A program made the translations under genes and the position numbers. Below the pieces are notes generated by a model. That model was given only the letters and a program-made list of their open reading frames with translations. It was not told where the DNA came from and ran no database searches. Positions 35,747 through 48,300 of a stretch of 64,000 nucleotides of DNA are shown piece after piece. The first letter of the stretch is position 1, and the number at the start of each line of letters is the position of its first letter. This DNA is from Bisporella sp. PMI_857. Its lineage: Eukaryota > Ascomycota > Leotiomycetes > Helotiales > Helotiaceae. The stretch lies in contig JAJSPD010000027.1 of the NCBI GenBank assembly GCA_021307315.1, positions 582,789 to 646,788 of the forward strand. Direction: 5' to 3'.

Positions 35747-36916
35747 ATGCCACCGCGTACAACACTGTCATTCGGTGTAGAGTTTGAGATGAACTTTGCA
35801 TCAATCGGAAAAGATGAGAACGACCCTGACCCCAATAATCCAATACCAATCGTGCGTCGCTCTGGTAAGTATGAAGGCTCGTCCAACGCACGGGAATGTC
35901 GGCAGGAGATGAAGAACCACATTGCTCAGACTCTGGAAAATAACGATATCCACGCGCTTGTTGACTTTACCGAACAGAGAACTGACTCGAAGAATTTCGC
36001 GAAAGGAGTAACCACACCATGGATCGTAAAGTATGATTCCACCATTCACTCTATGAATCGAAGGGAAGAGTACAAGTGGGAAAGCATTGAAATTGTAAGT
36101 CCGCCTCTATGGTTCATGGAAGATAGTATTGAACAAGTACAGCGCGTTTGTAAGATTGTAAGCACGAACTATCGTACTTGGGTGAATGACACTTGCGGCT
36201 TTCATGTCCACATTGGCGATGGTCTAAGCGGGTTCTCACTCGAAACACTACAGAAGCTTATGGGCTTTTTGTTCACCTTTGAGACCGTGATAGAGGCAAT
36301 CCATCCAACGATACGGCGAACAAATTTCTGGTGTCAAGGTCTCTGGGAAAGCACAAAACTGTCGCGACCCGATGGACAGAGAATAGAGGTGATCCAGAAA
36401 CACAACGCTTGTTCGACGAAAAGGCGCATACATACAAGAATAGATGGTCTCAAGAGAATATTCGCTACGACGACTAGAGACGATCTGATCAAATTAGTGC
36501 GATGTGACGATGGTCGGCGACATGCTTACAACATCCAGAATTTGAGAGACTTTTTTCCAACACTGGAAGATTACATTACAGCAGGTATGACTAAAAGAAC
36601 AATAGAGTTTAGAATGCATGAGGCCGTCCCACTAGTAGACTCCGACCGAATGATACGATGGGTGAGGGTCTGTGCGGGCTTTGTGTTCTATGCTCGAGAT
36701 AAGCCGCTTGACGAAGTGAAAAGCTTGCTGTTCGAAAGGATAGGCAAACCAAATACCCTTCCCTACGTACTTCTGCTTATTAATTGCAAGCCTGAAGCCA
36801 TCTACTACGACTTCAGAGCCAAGCAAGGCCTAGTCAACAAGCCACAAGGGAGGTTCCGAGACGAAGCAGATGTATTGTCAGAAGACGAAAGCAGTGATGA
36901 ATGGCCGTCTTTTTGA
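35747..36916 (+). CDS. Amidoligase-family protein (copy 1)
   Basis: Single exon, 389 aa. It starts TTLSFGVEFEMNF, the glutamate-bearing first strand of the amidoligase family (PF12224, COOH-NH2 ligase superfamily). Further family blocks follow: ESIEIVSPPLWF, CGFHVHIGDGLSGF (about residues 150-163), and RTIEFRMHEAVP (about 284-295), which supplies the E-F-R-x-H motif. The C-terminus is acidic and Ser-rich (SEDESSDEWPSF). The family is predicted to use ATP to form amide bonds between carboxyl and amino groups, perhaps modifying peptides or metabolites; substrates of fungal members are not established. A second, longer member lies at 50642-52473. Confidence 0.85.
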   Translation: MPPRTTLSFGVEFEMNFASIGKDENDPDPNNPIPIVRRSGKYEGSSNARECRQEMKNHIAQTLENNDIHALVDFTEQRTDSKNFAKGVTTPWIVKYDSTIHSMNRREEYKWESIEIVSPPLWFMEDSIEQVQRVCKIVSTNYRTWVNDTCGFHVHIGDGLSGFSLETLQKLMGFLFTFETVIEAIHPTIRRTNFWCQGLWESTKLSRPDGQRIEVIQKHNACSTKRRIHTRIDGLKRIFATTTRDDLIKLVRCDDGRRHAYNIQNLRDFFPTLEDYITAGMTKRTIEFRMHEAVPLVDSDRMIRWVRVCAGFVFYARDKPLDEVKSLLFERIGKPNTLPYVLLLINCKPEAIYYDFRAKQGLVNKPQGRFRDEADVLSEDESSDEWPSF

Positions 36917-39900
36917 TCGGCTCTGATGAGAACGAACTGTGTGAACTACCCTGTCCTAAGGCGGGTATGTGGTAGCATCATGGTATAGAAGAATGAAGCA
37001 TAGGACTGTAGTTTTGTGCCCCCGTGATTTAATAAGGTTTCGAGCAGGACCTTGTAAGGCTAGATTCTTATGGACCCGAGTGATGCACGCCGTATAATTT
37101 TAAAAGCACAGTGAACACTTGTCCTTCTGACTCGTAGGTTCTTTGTTGCAGATGATGTGATGATTCTGAAGAAATGTAAGGTGGATATACTAACCTAAAT
37201 CAAACATTGTCAAGGCAAGGCATACGGACGGGAGAAATGCATATGCTGGACCTAGCATGCTTGTTGAGACTTCTCAGTAATTTAGCACTGGAGTAAAAAT
37301 TCAAGCAAAGAACCAAATTACCCTCCTTCCCTTCATGATTCTTGTAGCAATGGTCACGATATCGAATGAAACATTCAGAACGAGCTCACACCGCCATTGT
37401 GTACCATCAAACCAGTTCTGGAATGTGGCTGGTAAGTCTTGAAGCCTTTATAGAAATCAGTCTCTAAATGTGCAACATCGTTTATCGAAAGGCGTCAGGA
37501 GGCGCAATGGAGAGCGACGACCTGGGGATCCAGGGCTTGAGCAATCGGCACTTGGCAAGCTTTGAAGAAAAAATATGGTCAAGACTGTTTCAAAATCGAT
37601 CTTTAGTGGCGTGGGGGGGTTTCCTGGTGTACTCTTTCGTAAAAAAAGGATCATGGAGGTTTCTTTCTCCGTAAAGGATGCATCATGTAACCCCTCCAAA
37701 CCCCGCTATCCGCTCGTGATGGGGGATGAACAATTTGCAGTTGCAGAAGATCTCCCGTCGACTCTACACCACTTCGCCAGTTGCCGCTGTCTATAAACCC
37801 CGAAATGGCTTGACATGATTGAGTACCGTCTGGGCTGTGATACTATATAACCCCGGGGTCGGTTCCGCGCGATCTTTGAAGTGGTGGGTGTTTGGCGGTT
37901 CAGCCAGAGGTGGCGAGGAGGCTGGGGATGCAGGCAGCACACACACACACTCGTACACACCCATACGCCCATACGCGCTGAAATGAGCACGTACACCCGG
38001 AATGTTGTGCAGAGTGTGGAGATCCCGCCCGGGCGCGTAGAGACATACATTCATTTTTTCAACGTGGGTTTTGACATGGAGTCTGTTGACGAAAATGGCG
38101 AAAGATGGGGATTAAGAGGGGGGGGGAGGGGGGAGGGGGGGTGGTTACACTTGATCACGGGGGAAGGGAGAGAGAGAGAGAAAAAAAAAAAAAAAAAGAG
38201 AGAGAAGAGTGAAAGGCCTTACCGCCCCCCCCCGGCCACCTATCTAGCCACTCACCATACCCAGATTGGTTCCCTCCTCCTCCTCTTCCCTCCTTCTCGT
38301 CCATCAATTCAATCGAATAGCCACTAAAAATGTCTCACTTTTAGCTGCTACTCAATCGATCCGGTGACCTGCAGGTGCGGCTCTGCCCGCAGCTTGCTCG
38401 TAATCAAATGGAACCTGATCGTCGAAAAACTTTTTGGAAAAGACTACAGTTCTGTATGATCTCTGCCCCATTTGCTCCATAGCGCATTATCTGCCGAGCA
38501 ATCTACCAAAGTTTGCGTCCAATTCCCGAGCGTATTTTCACCATGATGATGATGATTCACCGCCCGGTCGCCCTCTTTGGACACAGCATCGAAGCCCAAC
38601 ATATTGGTTCATTTTTAGTTGGGGCATGGATATGTACAAGGGAGGATTGAGAGGATGAGGAAGCAAAGATGCGGCACCCTCGATCTGATTCGCGATCGTA
38701 ATTGATGGATCGTCATACGTATCAAGAGCTAGGACCAAGCTCCCAGGAACAGGGCCTTTTCGCGCCGGGAGCGCTACCTAATCAACCTGAGGAAAACATG
38801 TATGATTATGTGTGGCTGTCAGCGACAGCGACAACGACCGGACATGATCCTTCTGGGGATTCTCGAATCCGGAAGGATTTGGTCAGCCATTGCAAATTTT
38901 TACCCATTTGAATATGCGCCATGAAGCAGAAATAATCAAACTTTTCCGTTGGCTTTTTGCCATAACCCGTAAGTTGATCAAAAGGGCTAAGGTAGCATCA
39001 CAGTTTTTCAGGACCTCTACTGGATACCAGCAAAGCCATCATACGAACGGGGAAGTGGCTGTGGTCTCGCTAGTGGAGAACAGATGTTACTGATTATTCG
39101 ATCTTCTATGTTATAATAAGTTAAGGGGTTGGAAGATGATTCACAGTATCTGACCTTGCCGTCCTATCAGAGTCCATATATCTCCCGCCCGCGGCCAATC
39201 ACGCTCAGAACGACATATTAAATTTAGCGCCTCATCCATAGAAAGTTGTGAAAAGGTGACTCTTCTGACCAGGCAAGTAGTCCTAACCCTGGCTGGCTTT
39301 TTCGGATCTGATACAACTGTCTGTCGGCAAGGCTTCCTGTTCGCGCCGGGCCGAATTTAAGACAGCTAGCTAATCATCATCTATATGGTGCAATACCGAA
39401 AACGCTTGCGTGGGAAAAAAAAAAAGGCAAATATGCTTGCATTCACTCTTACTCGTCCCAGATTGTTAAATGAACGAATACCCAAATAAGAGATTCAATT
39501 ATAATTATGCTTCGTGGAACCCAAGCCACCACCAGCATGGCTCTCAATTCTCTCACTTCTCTCCCTTATCAACCTCGATTACTAGCCCCCTGTTTCCGTG
39601 ACTACTGTAGAAAATCCTGAATTGTACCACTTGACTGCATCCCAGGTCCGTCAAAGTAGTATCGAAGTGCTGTGCCTAGCACTCCGATTACTGGCTGAGG
39701 AGCTGCAGTTGTTACCCCATTCGGTCTGCTTCAAACTTTTCTTCCCGCTAGAGCTGTAAAGACAGGGAATATTAATGCATCGTCGTGCAGGCTGATCTTG
39801 TCCATATAATTCATCATTTCCTTAAGTAGTCGTCGTAGCGATCTTGTTGACTAGCCACTGATATCGAAAGCGAACGCCTCTTCACCATTACTGCTGTTGT

Positions 39901-41189
39901 ATTGACTCCTGCATATGAAATAACTACTTTACGAGAAAATTTCTTCTCGTCCAGCCGATATATCCGCCCCTAGCAACCGGAGGAAGAGGATAGGGCAAAG
40001 GATCCCGGACTTTTCGCCATCTCATGTGTTTCCTATACCTTACTCTCTGACTTGCGCATCTCTGAAAAGAAATCTTGTGCTTAGCAACGGGGCAGTTCAA
40101 CAACGACCTTCCCTCTCCGAGGTACATGCATCGGAGGCAGGCAGCTCTGGCATGAGAACGCGCGCCGCAATCTCCAGCAATCCATCACAACGTCGGCATC
40201 AATATTGGTTGATTTTGATAATTTTTGGATGCATATGTAAGCATATTCGCAAAGATTCGGTGTCCATTCAGGCTACTCTCGGGCACCACGTTAGGAGACA
40301 AATCCCACGAGTCACAACTTGGCCCAAGAAGTTTTTGCAACCGCGTTTCGATATTGGTTCGGATGTAGAGCCTATTAAGAGCCACAACTACGGCAACTGC
40401 AGCGCTGAACCGAAGCTAATGCCACTGCTTTATTACAATTGGAAGAGCGGACTGGACTGAACTGGACTGGACTGGTAGTAAGACAAACTGCACGTCTTTC
40501 AACTCGCAGCTTCTCCAGGCCCGCGCTGGGTCGCCAATCGTGCATTTCTCGTGTGTGCGCAACCCGGTACTCCACCCCTCCTGCACCCTGTGACGACCTG
40601 GCTGGCTGGCTTTGCCTCAGCTTTCGCTTCTTCACCCCGGAATCGTCGCAATAATTAGGACACGCCAGGGTTCTGACAACCAGCCTGTTAGGGGCCGCAG
40701 AACGCAAAGAGCGGCACACGGGAAGGGTCGCATATCGCTATCGTGCGTGCTTGTGCTTGTGCTTGAGCCGCCTGTCGTTCATGAGCTTAAGCCAGTTAGT
40801 GGGGAAGCTTCCGTCGCAACAATCCAGTCGCAATCACAATCCACCGTTGATAGGACAGACACCATCAGATCAGATACGACCAATATTTTTCCTAGTAGTG
40901 ATTGATTGTTTCGCAGACGATTCACACACATTCTCGTTACCGACCGTTGAAGTCTGTCTTGGTCGGAGACCAATTGTGTTTGTTCCAGTCGCGGCCTTAC
41001 CCGCCTAGCTCTTGCTGTGTAAACCGATTACACATGCAAGTTTATTATGCAGAATCTGCGACCCGCCATTGCCATCTAATCATCATCCATTCCCTCTGCG
41101 CATCTCGGCGCACACGCGCTGGGAGAAGAAGACACGTTTGATCTTGCTTTGCGCAAGACTTCGAGTCGCTGTGCTCGCGCTTTGTGGCC
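36917..41189. other. Long intergenic region, low-complexity rich
   Basis: No supported gene in 4.3 kb. Many overlapping short frames occur on both strands without domains. It contains the low-complexity cluster at 37938-38233 and short repeats such as (actgg)n near 40447-40475 and gtgctt near 40744-40768. The right part (about 39.5-41.2 kb) is likely promoter and long leader of the RSC7 gene. Confidence 0.5.
37938..38233. repeat. Microsatellite/homopolymer cluster
   Basis: A (CA)n run near 37938-37952, G-rich tracts at 38117-38142, a (GA)n run passing into an A17 tract at 38168-38207, and a C-run near 38223-38233 all occur within 300 bp. Confidence 0.8.
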
Positions 41190-43433
41190 ATGTACTCGGT
41201 ACATCAGGCGAATGGTATTGGAGGCACTGGAACTGTCAACCCGGCAGAACTCAATTCTCAAGGCAAGATAACCCCAACCATCGCGAATCTGCACAAATTT
41301 GCGCCGATTCTATTCAGTGCCATCTGCGACTGACTCTGCGCGATGCGACTGCTCCGTTCATTGCAGCTGGCGATGATCATAAATTCATCAAGTGATAACT
41401 TATGCTGACCTACTACCACCAGGAGCACTAGCCAACCCCGCAACAGACACAAGAGGCATCAAACGCAGTCGCTCCCCCGACAATAATTACGGCGACTTAC
41501 AGGGCGGTGATAATATAGGAGATGATGGTACGTTCTCATTGACCCAATGAATAAGCTCACAATGCTCGGCCGGCTACTGTCGCGGGTCGAGCATCGTAGC
41601 GATGTGTTACATGTGCACGTTGCCGCGTCAAGAACGTTCTGCTAATGACCATGTCTCATCCTAGGTGACTCAAAACCACGAAAGCGAGGAAGACCGATGA
41701 AAACCATGAGAGCACCTGGGGTACCTGAGAGTCCCAATCAGCCATCGATGTCTCTATCAGGACAGAGCGGTCCACCGCAAACGCCTCAGTCGCAGAACGT
41801 TCCACTACCCTCACAACTAACCAACATAACACCTACACAATCCTCTCCTCCCCCAAAGACGACGCCAAAATCCGTAATAAAAGCTCTACCTACGGTCCGA
41901 GATCATACCACCGACCAGCTAGGACCAGAAGGAGACGAGTACATCCCTCGGGAATATGATGATCAAGGAGAAAAGAAAGTTACAGCCACGGGACACCTTA
42001 CAGATGCGCGTGAATATAGATGCCGGACCTTTTTCGTGCCCAACCGAGGCGACAAGCTGTTTATGCTTGCTACAGAGTGCGCGAGGGTACTAGGTTATCG
42101 TGATTCATACCTGCTGTTTAACAAGAATAGGTCGTTGTACAAAATTATCGCCACCCAGGCCGAAAAGGAGGATTTAATTCATCAAGAGATACTACCTTTC
42201 TCTTACAGGTCGCGACAGATTGCCATCGTCACTGCCAAATCGATGTTCCGGCAGTTTGGTAGCCGGGTTATCGTCAACGGTCGACGTGTCAGAGATGACT
42301 ACTGGGAAGGCAAAGCACGAAAGCAAGGATTCACCGAGGAAGATTTGGCAGGAGAGAAGAGACCTGGTGCTGCGAAGGCAAGGGATGCCGCTGCTGCAGA
42401 AGCAAATGCAAATGCAAGCTTAGCTCTAGCACATGGTGATGTTGTTTACAGTAACAGCCCGGCACATTACGGGATACATCAACAACCACAAACCGTCCAA
42501 CCAGCAATGATCGGTGCTCCCGGTGGAGCTCAAATGCTCCCAATGATTACGCTTGCACCTGAACAGGAAAGCGTCCGTTTGAGGGACTATAGTAACATAC
42601 AACGACCGCGCCAAGAAATCAGTGGCCCAGCTTACCAAGATCGTACTCAAGCAAGTCCAGCTACGGAGTTGTTACAGCAGGCGCATAGTGCTGCGGATTA
42701 CAACAAATCAATCAATGTTCGAAGGGACCATAATAACGACTATCTCCAACGGCATTGGCGGCAGCCTCACGAAGCTCCTGCTCCAGTCACCCAGCAACCA
42801 ATCGGCACTAGTGATGGCCTTTCGTCGGCACAAACATTACAGTCTCCTCGTACATCTCAAAGTGGCATTCAACAGCCAGCAATCTCTCAACAAACCCCTC
42901 AGCATATGATGGCTCCTCAATCATATTCACAACCTCCTCGCCAGCAGAATCCTATTGCCCAATCCCCTATGCGAAGTTCCCAAGGTGGCATGCGCTCGGA
43001 CCAGATTGGATCCTCTGGCATGTCCTTTGGTACCGGCCAGCTTAGTCAAGGAGGAAGTACGTATGGCTTTGCACCACAAACTCAAATGTACCCGCCCTCT
43101 CAAACACAACAATCCCCTCAGCATACGTATCCGTCCTATACTGCTCATTCCCAGTCGCCACACGTCCCTCAATCCCCGCATAATCCACCACCACAGCTCC
43201 GCCATTCAGGCAGCAATCCTCAGATGCAGCAGCCGGCTCTACAGTATCCAGGTATGCAGGGGCTAGGACAGGGCTATCCTGCACCCGGACGTGGTCTCTA
43301 CCCGGAACAAAATACTCAGCAGTTCATGCAGCAGGCAACAACAGCTGGCCCTCAGCCAGGAGCTCAGGGCTGGGCACCCCAGCAAACTCCTCAGGCTGGA
43401 GGCAGCTGGGGCTGGTCGGGACAACAACAATGA
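41190..43433 (+). CDS. RSC7/Npl6-like subunit of RSC chromatin remodeller
   Basis: Three exons fit in phase: 41190-41262, 41423-41527 and 41665-43433, giving 648 aa. The first intron has a GC donor (G|GCAAGA) and a normal CAG acceptor. Its removal joins NSQ to GALANPATDTRG, a typical start of fungal RSC7 proteins. An AT-hook-like KPRKRGRP lies at about residues 63-70. The RSC7 domain (about 163-276) contains DAREYRCRTFFVPNRGDKLFML, GYRDSYLLFNKNRSLYKII, EILPFSYRSRQIAIVTAKS and VNGRRVRDDYW. The remaining about 370 residues are Gln/Pro/Ser-rich, as is usual for chromatin subunits of filamentous fungi. Npl6/Rsc7 is a subunit of the RSC nucleosome remodelling complex. The exact first ATG is inferred. 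Confidence 0.85.
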
Positions 43434-45397
43434 GAAGCTCGTGCAGTATAAGATAAATATGACGCACCCATCGAGCCAGCCTTACGGACTCACGGATATA
43501 TATCAATTACCATGGCTGATGGATGGATGGAATCAATATGAGTACATACATAACCTAACACCGACAATATGAGCAGCGGGGTATCGTCAATATGCCTTGC
43601 ATAGCTAAGAATGAATATCGGATAATTTGTATTTCAGCAATATATCTGGTTACACGATGGCCAGGTTGAGGAGTTGGCGTGGCTATTTCTCTTTTGATCG
43701 CTATGCAACTCATCCTGTATAGTATGCGCAGCATTTCCTGCGTTGCTTACTATTTTTCTTTTCTTGCATCTAATTAATCTCCTTCCGTTCCGTTCTGGCA
43801 AATATAGCCGTCTTCCGGACATTTCCTCACTTTTATTTATTTTTTTACACATTATTTCACTCATTGTTGACAAGTGGGAAGGGATACGTGTATCTGACAC
43901 ATTTGGCATGGAATTGCGTGTGCTGTTGTTTTGATTCTGATTGCGTCGAGGCATGGAACTGGATTTATTGTTTGAACATTGGGGTACAAATGTCGTTGCT
44001 ATTGCATTGTTTTGGCATTTGCGATCTGCTGGCGGCTAAGTTGTTCATATCCATGGACACCTTCGAGGGATGGAGTTCTGTGGGATATACGTCTTGTGCT
44101 AGGATTTATTTTGATTGAAATGATAAGAATAATATGCCATGTTTCTCTATTTGGAATTCTATATCATTAACAATCTAGTGAGTTGAATTTCTAACTATGA
44201 CAATCGAGACCCAACCTTTAACCACCCAAAACGATTATCCACATAAGCCTTCACGTATTCGCACACCCTGAAGTGGTTCTCGGCCGTCTCATTCAACAGC
44301 TTACATGAGTCTCCCACCTTTCAGTATTTCTAGATCTCTAATGATTGCAAATCGAGACTCAAATGTGGGGTTTGAAAACTCGATACGTCGCGACTGGACA
44401 CTTGTACAGACGACAAGCTGGTGGGGGTTTCCAAGCGAGCAAAGAGAAAGGAGGTTCGCCAAGCAATGGCTGTCAGAAGATAATTGGATGGGCAAGAATA
44501 TATGGGCATGAAGGTAATGTAATGGGAAATAGGTCGCGTGGGTCATTTTTAATCATTGCTGTAGATGGCCCTGCGGGAGTTTGAGCGGATGGCCAATGCA
44601 GAGAGGCGCTGGTTGGAAACCGGTATGTCAGAGAGAATGGTTCACTACGATCTTTTGACTAATTCCCCCGCAGCCTTGCCTCGCGTGCGTTTAACTACCA
44701 CCCAGCCAGCTTTGATAAATATCAATGACTTATTTAGCGCATTTAGCGGTGGCTCTCTCATAGAATCCAATAGAACCATTGGAATTGAGGGATACCTGTA
44801 GTGGAAGTCTAGTCTTGCGAGTGGTTGGCCACTTTTGTCACTTGTGCAAGAAATTTAACGCCTTCTTTCCTTCGAACCCACTTGCATCAGCTCAAGTTGG
44901 CGGAATTGGCCGTAGGAAATGAGGCTACGGCTATCACTGCCATATTGTATCATGAATGACATAAGATGATTCTTCTAGAATGGATCTCGCGGACCAGGCT
45001 GAAGAACATTTACTCAATTGTAAGATGCTCGTGCTTTTATCTTTGAATCCCAAAAATCGTTGAGCTTCTGCCATTCCATTCAACCCCAAGATTAACATTG
45101 ATCTACGGGATTATTCAACAGTGTCTGCTCATTGAATGAAAGACCCCCATGGACAAAATATGTAAGTAAGTCATGGGGTAAGCGAAGGCAAAAAGGGGCT
45201 TTCTCGAGCCCACTTTTTATTTGTCTTGGCTGACCCACACATTGAAAAGGCGGAGTGGGATATTTCCAAGGTGGACAACGGCGAATGGCTCACAAGATGC
45301 AGTTCTAAGCAATTGGCATACTGGAGAGGTATAAATACTTGTCCGTAGCTCAGTTGCCATCTTCTGATCATTCTGCATCTTCCTGACCCGACGCAAG
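43434..45397. other. Intergenic, no supported gene
   Basis: Includes the 3' untranslated region of the RSC7 gene and the promoter of the A-T-R-R gene. Short frames around 43.7-44.8 kb are not supported. Confidence 0.45.
45312..45337 (+). promoter_or_regulatory. TATA box and inverted CCAAT ahead of A-T-R-R gene
   Basis: TATAAATA at 45330-45337 lies 61 bp upstream of the ATG at 45398. An ATTGG (CCAAT on the other strand) lies just before it at about 45312. The spacing to a start 30 bp downstream would give a short leader. Confidence 0.45.
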
Positions 45398-48300
45398 ATG
45401 CCTCAATTGAATGATATACATGCCCCCACCGATGACGGAGCTCACAATGGTGAACAAGCACATGCAATTCACGAAACGGAGAATTCGAAATCTAGCAAAG
45501 GCGAAGCCAATCTTGCTACCAACAACTCTACACAACCTCAAAACGGATCAAAAATGCCTCTCGCCATAGACTTAGATCGACGGGGCAATATACCGGTTAT
45601 CGACATAAGCAAGGATCTCTCTACCCTTGTGTCCCAGCAGATGCAGAAGACGCCCCATGCGGTAGCCTTGGAGGACTCGACCACGACGTTGACATATACA
45701 GAGCTAGACCAGGCCGTGGGTGCGCTTGCCGGCAGGCTACGAGGATACGGTGTAGGACGGGATAAACTGGTCGGGGTGCTGATGGCGCGGAGCGCAGATT
45801 ATGTTGTTACATGTCTGGCGGCGCTGCGGGCTGGAGGTGCGTTCCTGGTTTTGGAGCTCGCATACCCGCCGGGTCTGCTTGCCGACGTGATAGAGGACGC
45901 CAAGCCGGTCGTGGTAGTCACGCATAGAGCGCAGGCCGGGCAGATCAAGGCGGATATTCCGATTATTGTTCTGGACGAGAAGCAGAACAGTATAAATGGG
46001 AGTAATGGCAGCAATGGCAGCAATGGAAACACGGAAAGCACTGGGACTTATGGGACGAAAGAGCTTTTGCCACTCCCTGCTGAGGATGATCTGGATCGAC
46101 TTGCCTTTGTGTCATACTCGTCTGGAACGACTGGTCGTCCGAAAGGTATTGCCAATCCACATAAAGCGCCAGTGCTTTCATACGATCTGAGATTCCGGGT
46201 CAGTGACCTTCATCCTGGAGACCGCATAGCCTGCAACGTCTTCTTTATATGGGAAATTCTACGGCCCTTGCTGAGAGGCGCAACCGTCGTAGCAGTGCCT
46301 GATGAGGCAAGCTATGACCCAGTTGCTCTCGTAGACCTGCTTGCGTCCAAGCGAATCACAGAGACCCTTATGACACCAACTCTACTAGCGGCGGTTCTAT
46401 CTAGAAACTCTCGGATCGGGTCTTCGCTTCCGGATTTGCGCACCCTATGGCTCAATGGTGAAGTCGTTACCACAGATCTTGCGCGTCGGGCTATGAAGGC
46501 TCTGCCGAATACACGGTTGCTCAATTGTTATAGTGCTAGCGAAACTCATGAGATTGCCTGTGGCGATATTCGAGAAATGATGGACGATGATGCACCATAT
46601 TGTCCCGTTGGACCCGCCATGGATGCCGAGCATATTTATATACTTGATGAAGACGGACAGAAACTACCGAATGGTGTAAGTGGAGAGTTGTTTGTTGGCG
46701 GCTCACTTTTAGCCCGTGGGTACCTAAATCTTCCCAAGAACACCGCAAAGGCTTTCCTACAAGATCCATTTGATCATTCACCAGGAGCTCGCATGTATAG
46801 GACAGGTGACCTGGCAAGACTGCTACCGTCTGGGCTTCTTGAGATCACTGGCCGCATTGGAGCCATGATTAAGATTCGAGGATATTCTGTCGTGCCTGGG
46901 AAGATTGAGAACACCATCATTGCTCAGTTAGCCGTCAAGCAATGTGCTGTGGTAGCTCATGGAGATGGCCTCGAGAGGCAGCTTGTCGCATACGTTGTTC
47001 ATGATAAGGAGGAGGCAGGAGACCGCACACCGCTGGTGATTGACACGTCAGGGTATAGTCCAGTTGCCCGGCGTACACTCTCTGAAAGTTTGGCGCAATA
47101 CATGATCCCAGCTCTTTGGGTTGAGCTTGATAAGATACCGACTCATGACGTGTCTGGGAAGGCAGATCTTAAGCGTCTTCCGCCACCTACTAAACCACGA
47201 GTTGCCATAAATACGATCGAAGACGGAAAGAATGTCAAAATCACCACAGACGACATTGCAGCCTTGTGGGCGGCAGCTCTAAACATCAAAGGAGGCTCTG
47301 TATCTAAGGAGCATAGCTTCTTTGATCTAGGCGGGCATTCCTTGACTCTTGCAGATCTTGCTACAAGACTCTCGAGAAAGTTTGGGTTTCCTGTTCCTGT
47401 GGCCCGTCTCGTTGTAAATCCGACGCTCGAAGGTCACTTGGAAGCTTTGTGTGATATCCGTGATGGACATACTGCAGCTGTCCAGGCGGACCTGCCGGCA
47501 GTCTTGCGCTCAGACTCTATCCTTCCTCAAGAAATCCAGCCGACAATGAAAGAAGTCCCTAAATGTTCATTATCACAAGCCAGCACAATCCTTTTGACTG
47601 GAGTTACAGGTTTCTTGGGTGCCTTTCTCCTAGATGACCTTATTAAAAGCACTTCAGCTCAAATTGTGTGTCTGGTGCGTTTCAACGCCCCCGAGGGAGA
47701 TGATGGACCCACCGGTATTGCCAGAATTCGTCGGAACCTCCTCGATTTAGGACTGTGGCATGACTCGATCTTGGCTCGCGTTGAAGTCCTTCCCGGAAAC
47801 TTGGCCCAAAAAAGATTGGGTCTTTCCCCTGATGCGTTTGAAGACCTTGCAGCTCGCGTAGATGTGATTATTCATGCTGGAGCGACAGTCAATCTTGTCT
47901 ACCCATATGCTGCTCTTCGTGCTCCTAACGTAGTTGGAACGATAGAGATCTTGCGCTTAGCATCTCATGGCAATGCGACTCTTCAGTATATATCAACTAA
48001 TGGTGTCTTGCCACCGTCAGGAGAAAAGGGATGGCCCGAAGATGCTATGATCGATGCGGATGAGGTTCCTGACAAACTTGTTGATGGTTATGGTCAGACA
48101 AAGTGGGTGGCTGAACAGCTTGTACTCGAAGCCAGGAATCGTGGCTTACCCGTAAGCGTCATACGACTAGGGACCATAAGTGGTCACAGTACTCTCGGCT
48201 CAACCAATGCTTGGGATCTTCTCACCGCATTGATTGTGGAGTCACTACATATAGGCTATGCACCTGAGATCAACGGTTGGCGTGCTGAGATGACCCCGGT

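Noticed and set aside
37881..38327. 148-codon plus-strand frame
   Set aside because: It translates simple repeats (CA, GGG, GA, poly-A) and has low-complexity content only.
40026..41395. Several 70-144-codon frames upstream of the RSC7 gene
   Set aside because: They overlap on both strands without domains; the region is better explained as promoter and leader.
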